Shown here in pieces: positions 24,301 through 34,670 of a stretch of 64,000 nt of DNA; positions within the stretch are counted from its first letter, which is position 1; the number at the start of each line of letters is the position of its first letter. A program made the translations under genes and the position numbers. Origin of the DNA: Posidonia oceanica. Lineage: Eukaryota; Streptophyta; Magnoliopsida; Alismatales; Posidoniaceae. The stretch is taken from the NCBI GenBank assembly GCA_037176725.1, contig JAZBRS010000029.1, positions 46,448,001 through 46,512,000 on the forward strand. The letters are read 5' to 3'. The notes under the pieces were generated by a model. The model worked only from the letters and a program-made list of their open reading frames with translations. It did not search any database and was not told where the DNA came from.

Positions 24301-26172
24301 AGACCAGACTGCTAGGAATGTTAGGTGCAAGCCCTAACAAGACCCAGAAGAGGTCGAGAATGATAAGTACAAGCCTTATCAAGACCGGACCGCCAGGAAT
24401 GATAGGTACAAGCCCTAATAAGACTCGGAAGAGGTCGGGAATGATTAGTACAAGCCTTACCAAGACCGGACAGCTAGGAATGATAGGTGCAAGCCCTAAC
24501 AAGACCCGGAAGAGGTCGGGAATGATAAGTACAAGCCTTATCAAGACTGGACTGCCAGGAATGATAGGTGCAAGCCCTAACAAGACCCGGGAGAGGTCGG
24601 GAATGATAAGTACAAGCCTTATCAAGACCGGACGGTTAGGAATGATAGGTGCATAGCACTAACATGACCCGAAAGAGGTCGGGAATGATAAGTACAGGCC
24701 TCATCAAGACCAGACCGCCAAGAATGATAGGAGCAAGCCTTAACAAGACCAGGAAGAGGTCGGGAATGATAAGTACAAGCCTTATCAAGACCGGACCGCC
24801 AGGAATGATCGGTGCAAGCCCTAACATGACCCGGAAGAGGTCGGGAATGATAAGTACAAGCCTTATCAAGACCAGACCACCAGGAATGATAGGTGCAGCC
24901 CTATCAAGATCCGGAAGAGGTCGGCAATGATAAGTACATGCCTTATCAAGACCAGACCGCCAGGAATGATTGGTGCGAGCCCTAACAATACCTGGAAGAG
25001 GTCGGGGATGATATGTACAAGCCTTATCAAGACCGAACTGCCAGGAATGATAGGTGCAAACCCTAACATGACCCGGAAGAGGTTAGGAATGATAAGTACT
25101 AGCATTATCAGGAACGGACCGCCAGGTATGATAGGTGCAAGCCCTAACATGACCCGGAAGAGGTGGGGAATGATAAGTACAAGCCTTATCAAGACCAGAC
25201 CGCCTGGAAAGATCGGTGCAAAGCCCTAACAAGACCCGGAAGAGGTAGGGAATGATAAGTATGAGCCTTATCAAGACCTGACCGCCAGGAATGACAGGTA
25301 CAAAGCCCTAACAAGACCCAGATGAGAGCGGGAATGATAAGTACGAGCCTTATCAAGACCGGACAGCCAGGAATGATAGGTGCAAAGCCCTAACAAGACC
25401 CGGAAGAGCTCGGGAATGATAATTACAAGCCTTATCAGGACCAGACCGCCAGGAATGATAGCTGCAAGCCCTAACAAGACCTGGAAGAGGTCGGGAATGA
25501 TAAGTACAAGCCTTATCAAGACCGGACCGCTTGGAATGATAGGTGCAAAGCCCTAACAAGACCCGGAAGAGGTCAGGAATGATAAGTACAAGCCTTATCA
25601 AGACCGGACCGCCTGGAATGATAGGTGCAAGCCCTAACAAGACCCGGAAGAGGTCGGGAATGATAAGTACAAGCCTTATCAAGACCAGACCACCTGGAAT
25701 GATCGGTGCAAAGCCCTAACAAGACCCGGAAGAGGTAGGGAATGATTAGTACGAGCCTTATCAAGACCGGACCGCCAAGAATGATAGGTGGAAAGCCCTA
25801 ACAAGACCCGGATGAGATCGGGAATGATAAGTACGAGCCTTATGAAGACCGGACAGCTAGGAATGATAGGTGCAAAGCCCTTAAAAGACCCGGAAGAGCT
25901 CGGGAATGATAAGTACAAGCCTTATCAAGACCAGACCGCCAGGAATGATAGGTGCAAGCCCTAACAAGACCTAGAAGAGGTCGGGAATGATAAGTACGAG
26001 CCTTATCAAGACTGGACGGCCTAGAATGATAGGTGTAGAGCCCTAACAAGACCCGGAAGAGGTCAGGAATGATAAGTACATGCCTTATCAAGACCGAACC
26101 GCTAGGAATGATAGGTGCAAGCCCTAACAAGACCCGGAAGAGCTCGAGAATGATAAGTACAAGCCTCATCAA
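19920..26172. repeat. 3,337-bp tandem segmental duplication within the array
   Basis: The segment about 19920-22835 reappears at 23257-26172 with a constant shift of 3,337 bp. Examples are GCATAGGCCTAACATGACCC at 21315 against GCATAGCACTAACATGACCC at 24652, and the matching variant series to 22835/26172. The intervening 22836-23256 resembles 16740-17160, so whole multi-unit blocks were copied. Confidence 0.88.
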
Positions 26173-27427
26173 GACCAGACCGCCAGGAATGATTGGTGTA
26201 AAGCCCTAACAAGACCCAGAAGACGTCGGGAATGATAAGTGGAGGCCTTATCCTGATCGGACCGCTAGGAATGATAGTTGCTGTCCCTAACTAGACCCAG
26301 AAGAGGTCAGGAGTGATAAGTACAAGCCTTATCAAGACCGGACCACCTGGAATGATAGGTGCGAAGCCTTAACAAGACCCGGAAGTTGTCGGGAATGATA
26401 AGTACAAGCCTTATCATGACCGAACTGCTAGGAATGATAGGTGCAAAGCCCTAACAAGACCCAGAGGAGGTCGGCAATGATAAGTACATGCCTCATCATG
26501 ACCGGACCGCCAGGAATGGTTGGTGCAAGCCCTAACAAGACCCAGAAGTGGTCGAGAATGATCAGTACATGCCTTATCAAGACCGGACCGCCAGGAATGA
26601 TAAGTGCAAAGCCCTAACATGACCTGGAAGAGGTCAGGAATGATAAGTACGAGCCTTATCATGACCGGACCGCTAGGAATGATAGGTGCAAGCCCTAACA
26701 AGACCCGGAAGATGTCGGTAATGATAAGTACAAGCCTTATCAAGTCCGGACCGCCTAGAATGATAGGTGCAAGCTCTAACAAGACCCGGAAGAGGTCGGG
26801 AATGATAAGTACATGCCTTATCAAGACCTGACTGCCAGGAATGATAGGTGCAAGCCCTAACATGACCCGGGAGAGGTCGGGAATGATAAGTACAAGCCTT
26901 ATCAAGACCGGACCGCTAGGAATGATTGGTGCAAGCCCTAACAAGACCCGGAAGAGGTCGGGAATGATAAGTACAGGCCTTATCAAGACCAGACTGCCAG
27001 AAATGATAGTGCAAAGACCTAACAAGACCCGAAAGAGGTCGGGAATGATAAGTGCATGCCTTATCAAGACCGGACCGCTAGGAATGATAGGTGCAAAGCC
27101 GTAACAAGACCCGGAAGATGTCGGGAATGATAAGTACGAGCCTTATCAAGACTGAACCGCCAGGAATGATAGGTGCAAAGCCCTAACAAGACCCAGAAGA
27201 GGTCGGGAATGATAAGTACAAGCCTTATCAAGACCGGATCGCCTGGAATGTTAGGTGCTAGCCCTAACAAGACCCGGAAGAGGTCGGGAATGATAAGTAC
27301 AAGCCTTATCAAGACCAGACCGCCAGGAATGATAGGTGCAAGCCCTAACAAGACGCGAAAGTTGTCGGGAATGGTAAGTACAAGCCTTATCGAGATCGGA
27401 CCGGAAGAGACGGATACAATGGGTGAT

Positions 27428-27505
27428 GCGATACCACGGGGCAGCAAAAAAGATGCCCCTGGTATTAGGGACGATACCTGGGGACAACCGAAGCGCCCTT
27501 GGCAT
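27428..27505 (-). other. CCCCTGGTAT hairpin region of A
   Basis: Contains CCCCTGGTATTA, then CGATACCTGGGG (27456-27483), an imperfect form of the hairpin that is perfect in B and C, followed by CGCCCTTGGCATCG, the degenerate third arm. It lies directly outside the array, between array and edge module. Confidence 0.7.
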
Positions 27506-27524
27506 CGAAAAGCGAGGCATGCAG

Positions 27525-27572
27525 ACAAAACTGACGTGTTTGCCAAACGAGTAGTTATGGGTACCAGCCCGG
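27525..27572 (-). other. Array-edge module, copy 4
   Basis: ACAAAACTGACGTGTTTGCC, then AAACGAGTAGTTATGGGTAC and CAGCCCGG: the full-length form of the module at the gag-proximal edge of the 81-bp array. It is nearly identical to copy 6 in B (43303-43350). Confidence 0.85.
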
Positions 27573-28800
27573 TATGCAGGGAGGATGAATGTATGGGCTC
27601 ACCGTGCAATGTGCAGTGCCGATGGAGAATGCATTGGGTAGATGCTCAGGAAAATGCGAGGGCCCATCGTGGTGGGTGTGCAATGGTCTCAGAGTGGGCA
27701 TGCTTCATGGCGTCACGAAGTGAAAAACAAGGGACATGCTGATCATCACAGACCTCCCAACGCGATGGGGGCCAAAACTTTTTTGAAAAAGCGCGGAGTC
27801 TCTGAGCGAGGCCGGCAAAAGTGCTCGTCCTTGGCTCCGGTTTTCGAAAACAGAGAGAAGGGGAGAAGATAACAATATATTACAGCATGCATGTTTTTGG
27901 TAGCTTTGGACACAAAGGCAGCTGACTGAGAGGGTGCTTTTGCACTTTCAGGCTCAGGGGGTCTCGATCCTCGTGCAATGCCATGCCAAGTTGTGGTCGG
28001 TGGCTCTCTTTCTCACTCTTGGCTCAGAATGAGGCCTTAGCTTTGCATAGTATAGTCTTTGGTCACAAGCAGGTAGCAGAAACGTTGGATGCAGCTTTAC
28101 AGCCTCCGTCTTAGTTCCTCGGGGACCGACTACCACTTTTAACGCTCACAGAATGCTTTCTTTTCCCCTCATGAGTGACTGAATCTGTATCTAGCCTGCC
28201 AGGGAAGTAAGTGTTGTCTGCGCAGGGGACTAGAGTGTGCTGCTGTGCTCGAAGGGTAGGGCCAGGTCCTCCCAATAATGTGTCTCGTGCAGTTGCCAGT
28301 GTGGCATTTGATGCTGATCGTTGAGGGGGCTTTGATACTCGTCCGAGTCACTCCTCTCATGAGCGCCCTCTATCTTCAACTTCTTTCTGCATTTTTCTTT
28401 TATGCTCAGCCTGCATATCATGTTGTCATTTCTTTTGCTCACATGACCTCTATTCTTTTGGATATGCATGTCTTCTCCCTCTTGGGGTAGCGGTCCCTGA
28501 TAAGGTGTTAAGAGTTCGGCTGATCGGTGTACACCTTCAGCCTCTGCAATGTGTGCTCGCGGCCTCTGGCTATGCCCTACTTTGCTTCGATCTTCTCCAG
28601 GTTCGATGGACTCTCTTGATAGGGTGGATCTCGCTTCTGGGAGTTCAGAAACTCAGCGGGATGCTCTATTATGCTCTCAGCCTCACTCTGTAGCCACATG
28701 CAAGAGATGGCGCTGTTCGGGTGAGACCTGTCGGAGATTATCACTGCTCGACACCCTCTAGGTGCTGTTTGCTTATCCGTAGCCAGGTTTCTGATTATAC
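27573..28800. other. Unassigned interior of element A
   Basis: About 1.2 kb without a recognisable gene. Open frames are at most about 80 codons and lack family motifs. I see no match to the spacer or post-pol ORF of B and C. It may be degraded pol-flanking sequence or a captured fragment. Confidence 0.5.
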
Positions 28801-29115
28801 AAATGTTTATGGATTTTGTAATTTTTTAGAAAGGGAAGGGACAAACATGTTTTTGGGTTTTTGCAATGGTTTTGTATTTTTTATGGTTTTTGGTTTTTTA
28901 GAGAAACATAAAATCGAAACCAGCGGCAAGGGAAAGCATGTTTTTTGTTGTAGTTAGTTTTTTTATTTTTTGATGTTTTTGGTCTTTTGCAGGAAGAGAC
29001 ATGTACATGCAGGAAATGAAAAAAAGCATGTTTTTGGGTTTTGACGGATTTTATGATTTTTATAGTTTTTCATAATGCGAGAAAACATGAAAACAAACGA
29101 AACCCAGAGAATGAA
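28800..29115. repeat. Degenerate ~110-bp repeat, three copies, T-rich
   Basis: Three blocks each begin with (A)CATGTTTTTGGGTTTT or ACATGTTTTTTGTTG and continue with TTTTATGGTTTTT-like sequence and GAAAACATG-like ends (about 28840, 28935 and 29025). Non-coding. Confidence 0.55.
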
Positions 29116-29158
29116 AGAATTATAATGCATGCGAAAGGAAAAAGACAAGGTAAGAGGT

Positions 29159-29167
29159 ACTTACCTG
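29159..29167 (-). promoter_or_regulatory. Candidate 5' splice site (CAG|GTAAGT), minus strand
   Basis: The sense strand reads CAGGTAAGT at the downstream end of the gag remnant, a perfect match to the plant donor consensus. Ogre-type elements are known to splice an intron from their polyprotein region. No matching acceptor could be identified, so use is unproven. Confidence 0.35.
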
Positions 29168-29221
29168 CCAGCAACCTCAAGATGGAGGTGCTGGACCCGC
29201 TCCTGCGTTGCTGGTGTTGCT

Positions 29222-31233
29222 TCAACGCCTCTGGCCACATACTCCCTTACCCTTGCGTGAACGCTCTGATTGACCCAAGGAAATGGGAATTCCAGGAAGC
29301 GGGACATCAAAGGGGGCTAGAGTCGAAGCCAAGCCGAAGGGATCAAAAGGACCCTCCGAGAGAGAAAAGAAGTCGAGAGCGACGAGGTTGGTTCCCGAGG
29401 AGTTGGCACCATCGGAGCCCGCGAACCCCAGTGAGAGAAGGCAAGGAAGATCAAGGCGCAGGACAGCATCCTGCCCGGTAAGGCAGTCAATTGTCGAGTG
29501 CCCCCAGGCTTGATGGAAACTACAAAACGGATCCACGTTATGCCAGCGCGGAGGGGGATCTGATGATGAGCGGATAGCCCGAAGTCCAGGTTGGGAGCTC
29601 AGCTGAGCGCGCACAACGTGATGCGTAGGCTCAACAGAGGAGGTGCTAAGAGGGGGCATGGAAGGAGGGACTGAAGGCGCAAGAGAAGGTTGGGGCGACA
29701 ATGAAACCAAGGGCGCCGGAGCTAGAGGCAGACCGACGCGACCAGGAGGATCGATCAGGGAAGAAAAGGGGGCAGGTTGAGCTAGTGGTGTTGAGGGGGC
29801 AGAATCTATGCCCTGCTCGCACTCATCCTCCCCGTCAATCAGGTCCCGAATGACGTCTCAAAGAGTGAAGCAGCCATCGATCGCGTGTCCCGCTGCCTGA
29901 TGGTAGGCATAGTACAAGTCCGCATCATACCACCACGGAAGGGGGTTCGGTGGCGAACGAACCTTGGGGAGGCTCAGAAAGGAGGCAACCTTAGGGAAAA
30001 GGACGCTCATGGGTGCAACCAGCGGTGCATAGCTGCTCGCGGCGCGGCGACATCGCCTTCGCCTAGGTTGCGGCCACTGCCGAGCTGGTGCGAAGTGGTG
30101 CACGGGCTCGACGGGAGGGTATCAAGAGGGGGCTTGAGAGGGGAGGCAGGAGGCGAAGGCTCCGCCGGAAGGAGGGACAAAGTAGGAGGGGAGATCGCAA
30201 TTACTCCGTCATCAATGAGACCTTGAATCCTGGTCTGCAAGGCGAAGCATCTGTTGGTTGAATGCCCGACAGAGCGATGAAACATGCCGAACAGATGCGG
30301 CTTGAACCACCACGGACGAGGGTCCGGTGGTGGGCGAAGCTCAGGGAGCTCTAAAAGATGGGACACCTTGGGGAAAAGAGAGCTGAGCGATTGGCCCTAG
30401 GGAGCAAAGTCGGGAGCCTAACGCTCGGCACGCCTCACCTCTTGCCACGGCCTCTGAGGAGTGGGGTGCACAGGAAGCGCGGGGCGGCCAAGGGGCATGA
30501 CCGGAGCAAGAGCAAGGGGTGCAAAAGATGGGGTTGTGATAGTGGAAGGCTGACTCTGCAGAGCTTGGACCAAGGCTTGCATCTCCCGAGCAGACTGGGA
30601 GAGGAATTCAACCTGGGGAGACAGGGCGACTGGGATAGCGAACCTAGAGGACATGGGTTCTACTAAGTTAGGCAAGGGGGACTCAACAAAAAGGCCCGAG
30701 GGGAAGAGGGAACACGCCTCGGCACGAGGACCAGGAGACGGATACAGGAGAGATCTGAAATGAGGGTCGGAAGAGGGCACGATTAGCGAAGAACGTGGTG
30801 GCGCCACAAACAGGGGAGATGACATTCCGACATGAGATGTCACGGACGATCCTCGAGGTAGGGGAGCAGACTAGCCAAAAAGAGGAATAGCAACTATGGG
30901 CCCGGAAGACACGAACGGAAGACAAAGAGGCTAGCCCACGAAGAAGGGAGGCACTGGACAGCTCGGTCCACCAGTGCTGGGCGAAAACGAGGACAGATCC
31001 CGCACTTCAGCACGAGGTGCCGTAGGCAGAAGGAAGGCAAGGGTAGCTGGATCCGGGAGTGCTCCTGGAGGAGGCGCCTGGAGAAAGGGGCGGATGCCAG
31101 CCAAAAGGAAATGGGAAGACTGATTATCAATGCTGGAATCCACGGGAGGCGACGAGCTGAATGACGGACCCCCATGATAACAGAGAGGACCCGGGCAGGC
31201 AAAAGTAAGGAGCGGGACAGTCAGAAACCGCAC
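29222..31233 (-). pseudogene. gag: gag remnant of A with triplicated zinc knuckle
   Basis: A series of minus-strand frames rich in Pro, Ser and Leu. Three knuckle modules are visible, near 30229-30300, 29857-29930 and 29476-29538. Each has a P-rich lead with W, then a C/F/Y-x2-H-x4-H-x4-C pattern (for example CSFHQAWGHSTIDC), and the first two continue into an I-x-x-LID tail. C has one such knuckle (51695-51736). Only the third copy keeps the first Cys; the others have G or Y there. The second and third modules share one frame from 30103 to 29222, broken by a single TGA at 29858 (CGA to TGA would explain it). The capsid core seen in C (PPKFKIPDFEKY) is missing. A functional protein is unlikely now, although the module triplication must have arisen while gag was read. 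Confidence 0.65.
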
Positions 31234-31860
31234 GCAAGATTAGGGGCAGATGCGACCCAAAGACGCGCAAACGAGCGCAACCCGAGACCTGAAAACAAAC
31301 AAAACAGTTAGGTAGCTGCAAAGTTGTTAAGTGTGGCATGAATGGCACATATGCAAATGAATGCCCTAAAATGCACTCTCTCACCATGCATGTCCTGAGT
31401 AGACTGCCTACTCAGACGCACTCATGGGTAATGGGGTTTATTGACTCCTAGTCAGAAAATAAGGCTCCCAACTAGACCCTGGCCCAGAGCTCAGGTATGA
31501 CGGGTGGTGCAGTAGTGGCCTTGACCGTGCCTAAGCATGGGCTGTACCTGCTAGCAACACCGACGCGACCCCTAACAAGGGGGGACAGACCAATCGACTC
31601 ACTCTGTGCCAAAGCAGCTGAACAAGAGATCGGGACCGTCCTTCTCAAACTTATAGGTAGACTCAGGGATGAGAGGATGCATGCCCTATATGGTGCTTCA
31701 TGCAAAATGATTAAAGTTTTTAATCTTGTGTGTTTTATTAACCCAGGGGGTGGAGGGGTGTTGAGGTCTCTAGTAGATCCTAGATGTGACATTTACTTGC
31801 TGTTTTTATTTGCCAAGCAAGGGGGAGCAACATCTCTCTAGTTGTTCCTAATCCTAAAGC
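31234..31860 (-). other. Leader of A, homologous to leader of C
   Basis: In reverse complement this matches C at 49040-49480: the words AACTTTAATCATTT, GCACCATATAGGGCATGCAT, CCTCTCATC and later GTGAGAGAG appear in the same order. Both have a pyrimidine-rich run ending TTTTCAG/GT just before gag (A 31289-31291; C 49471-49474), resembling a 3' splice site. This homology shows that A derives from the same lineage as C. Confidence 0.75.
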
Positions 31861-32240
31861 AAAAGGGGAAGAAAACACCCAATCATGGCAAGCAATCAAC
31901 ACACAACACTTCAAAAAGCATGGTCATGTTATGTGTTAAGTGTATGTGGACATGATAGTGGAAAGAAACACTTAGCATGTCAAAAAGCAAGTATGCATGG
32001 CATGTGCACGGGTAGTGGCATTGCAAGGGTGTAAAACAAAGCAATTACCAGTCAAAAGGCATATATAGGTGCCAAACAAGTATTTAGACATGTATTATGC
32101 GAGAAAATAAAATAACAATAAGCCAGCAGGTAAATAAGTAAAGAACAGGTAAGCAATAGAGCATGTAAAGGTAAAGCAGGTAATAAAGCAAGGTAAACAG
32201 GCAAGGCAAGCAAAAACAAAGCAAGCAAAAAGCCAGAGAA
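31861..32240 (-). other. Low-complexity leader of A
   Basis: AAGCAAGCAAAG-type low-complexity sequence with no gene. It probably arose by slippage from the same words that surround the PBS copies. Confidence 0.6.
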
Positions 32241-32578
32241 GAGAGCCAGAGTCTGAATCCTTAGCAAAGTCACCACTGTGCGACCTACGGGGAATCAAGA
32301 CAAGCGGACAAGCAAGTAGGCAAGGTAAAAGCACAAGGCAAGCAAAGATGCAAAGGCAAGCGAGTAGAAGCCAAAAGCGAAAGCTGGAGTCTAGAAGTCC
32401 CCAGCGGAGTCGCCAGCCGACTTCGCTGGGCAAAGCAGACAGGTAGGCAAGCAAGCAAAAGCAAGGCAAAGGGCATAAGGCAAACAAAGACGCAAAGGCA
32501 AGCAAAGATGCAAAAGCAGGCGAGCGAAAGCAAAAAACGAAAGCCGGAGCCTGGAAATCACCAACAGAGTCACCAGCC
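32241..32578 (-). repeat. Primer-binding-site region of A, three tandem copies
   Basis: Directly inside the 5' LTR the sense strand reads GGCTGGTGACTCTGTTGG followed by TTTCCAGGCTCCGGCTTTCG. This corresponds to the PBS region of C (TGGCGACTCCACTGCGGA and the following CTCCGGCTTTCG). Two more copies follow at 32378-32418 (GGCTGGCGACTCCGCTGGGG) and 32241-32280 (CAGTGGTGACTTTGCTAAGG), separated by CAAGC-rich sequence. The copy next to the LTR has diverged; the second copy is closest to C. The cognate tRNA was not determined. Confidence 0.7.
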
Positions 32579-33349
32579 TATGAACGTGCCCTTCTCTTCG
32601 AGGATTCAGACCGGAGAGAGCCCGAAGGAGAGAGAGGTATTCACAGATGGAGTGACACGGAGGAGGGAAAGATAAAGGAAAAAAAAGGGAGTCGCCACCT
32701 ACTCTATTCAATCGGGAGACGTGGAAAACCGGGGAGATGTATGAAGAACATGCAAAACCACACAAGAAGATGCAGTTCAATGCAAATGCTATGCAAAGAG
32801 GATGTCTCGTACCAAGGACGAGGGCAAAAGGATCATTGCGGGCCAGAGAAAGGGTAAGGACTCCTATTACGCGTGGGGAAGGTGTTAGGCACCCCCGACA
32901 CGCCCGAGAAGCGGTCATTCTAGGCTTACACTCGCTTTTGAAGGGAAATGCATGCTTTGAATGCCTAGATGCCATGAATGCGTAATTGGATGCTCAAAGG
33001 TGTGCTCTAATTGTTGGAATGCATGCAAGGAATTAAACATGCTATCTAAATGCTCAGCAGCGCTGTCTGTGTTTTGAACTGGGCAGACCCTGGTTTGTGA
33101 GAACTCTAGGTAGTAAGCATCACTGCCCTATATGCGAATGCAGGCGATAAAGCAAAACAGTGGTAAAACCATGCAATGCAGAGCGACATGTAAGAGAAAA
33201 CAGCGTAAAATACGCAAAACGATGCGAGAAACGAAAGCGGCACGCGAAATAGTGCAAGAAAACAAGATCGACGCGCAAAACAGTGCGAATGGCGGAGCGG
33301 CAAGCATAACGATGCAAGAAAGCAAAGCGGGCACGCAAAACAGTGCCAA

Positions 33350-34275
33350 AACAAGGCGAGCACACAAAATGGTGCGAAAAAACAAAGTGGGCATGCGAAA
33401 CGGTGCCAAAACAGAGCAAGCATGCAAAACGGTGTGAGAAAACAAAGCGGGCACGCGAAACGATGCCAAAATAGAGCAAGCACGCAAAAGTGTGTGAGAA
33501 AACAAAGCGGGCACGTGAAACGGTGCCAAAACAGAGCGTGCACTCAAAACGGTGCGAGAAAACAAAGTGGGCACGCGAAACAGTGCCAAAACAGAGCAAA
33601 CATGCAAAACGGTGTGAGAAAACAAAGCGGGCACGTGAAACGGTGCCAAAACAGAACAAGCATGCAAAACGGTGCGAGAAAACAAAGCGGGCACGCAAAA
33701 CGGTGCCAAAACAGAGCGAGCATGCAAAACGGTGCGAGAAAACAAAGCGGGCACACGAAATGGTGCCAAAACAGAGCGTGCACGCAAAACGGTGTGAGAA
33801 AACAAAGTGGGCACGCAAAACGGTGCCAAAATAGAGCGTGCACTCAAAACGGTGCGAGAAAACAAAGTGGGCATGCGAAAAAGTGCCAAAACTGAGCAAG
33901 CATGCAAAACGGTGCGAGAAAATAAAGCGGGCACGTGAACGGTGCCAAAACAGAGCAAGCACGCAAAATGGTGCGAGAAAACAAAGCGGGCATGCAAAAC
34001 GATGCCAAAACAGAGCGAACATGCAAAACGGTGCGAGAAAACAAAGCGGGCACACGAAATGGTGCCAAAACAAAGCATGCGTGCAAAACGGTGCGAGAAA
34101 ACAAAGCGGGGACGCGAAACGGTGCCAAAACAGAGCAAGCATGCAAAACGGTGCAAGAAACAATGCATGCGCACAAAACGATGCAAGAAACATGGCATGC
34201 GCACAAAACAGTGCGAGAAACAAAACATGCACGCAAAACGGCGCAAGAAACAATGTAGGCACGCGAAACGTTGCA
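33350..34275. repeat. 60-bp tandem array in 5' LTR of A
   Basis: About thirteen units, against about ten in the partner LTR, so copy number changed between the two LTRs after or during the last replication cycle. Minus frames are open up to 490 codons (33120-34592) purely through unit periodicity. Confidence 0.93.
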
Positions 34276-34289
34276 AGGAACAAGGGAAA

Positions 34290-34620
34290 CAAACATCGGA
34301 AAAGCCACGTAATGCAGGGGTATGACAAGCAAAGACGAAAGCAAATCCGGGCGGAAAACAAGCGGTGCGAATGTAAAAGCAAAACATCGGAAAAGCCACG
34401 CAATGCAGGGGTACGACAAGCAAAGACGAAAGCAAATCTAGGCGAGAAAACAAGCGATGTAGAAGTAAAAGCAAAACCTCGAAAAAAAAAGCCACGCAAT
34501 GTAGGAGAATGACAAGCAAAGATGAAAGCAAATCCAGGCGGAAAACAAACGATGCAAAAGTAAAAGCAAAGCCTCAAAAAAAAGCCACGCAATGCAGGGG
34601 TACGACAAGCAAAGGGGAAG
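34290..34620. repeat. ~92-bp tandem array in 5' LTR of A
   Basis: About four units, as at 10110-10460. Confidence 0.88.
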
Positions 34621-34626
34621 ATTAGA

Positions 34627-34670
34627 CGACATGACGGGCGTCAACCGAGTAGTTAGGGCTGCCAGCCCGG
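34627..34670 (-). other. Array-edge module, copy 5
   Basis: AACCGAGTAGTTAGGGCTGC followed by CAGCCCGG; the partner of copy 2. Confidence 0.8.

Larger units (their letters stand above)
15655..27405. repeat. 11.7-kb array of 81-bp repeats (interior of A)
   Basis: About 145 units of ~81 bp. Each unit is two related halves of about 39 and 42 bp, beginning GGAATGATAAGTACAAGCC and GGAATGATAGGTGCAAGCC. The halves can fold into GATAAG/CTTATC and TAGG/CCTA hairpins with a 7-base loop. As 81 is 27 codons, frames run open for long stretches on both strands (up to 275 codons, 15301-16128 minus); these are not real proteins. The array lies in the 3' untranslated part of element A, bounded by edge modules. 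Confidence 0.95.

Noticed and set aside
15655..27405. CRISPR-like or prokaryotic repeat array
   Set aside because: Units are directly tandem with no unique spacers, and the context is a plant retrotransposon.
15301..27742. Dozens of ORFs with 27-residue periodicity on both strands
   Set aside because: Product of the 81-bp tandem unit; not conserved as protein.
28278..28761. Short ORFs of 60-70 codons as possible host or captured gene
   Set aside because: No start context, motif or conservation could be seen.
33120..34592. 490-codon minus ORF and overlapping 467-codon ORF
   Set aside because: Same repeat artefact in the second LTR copy.
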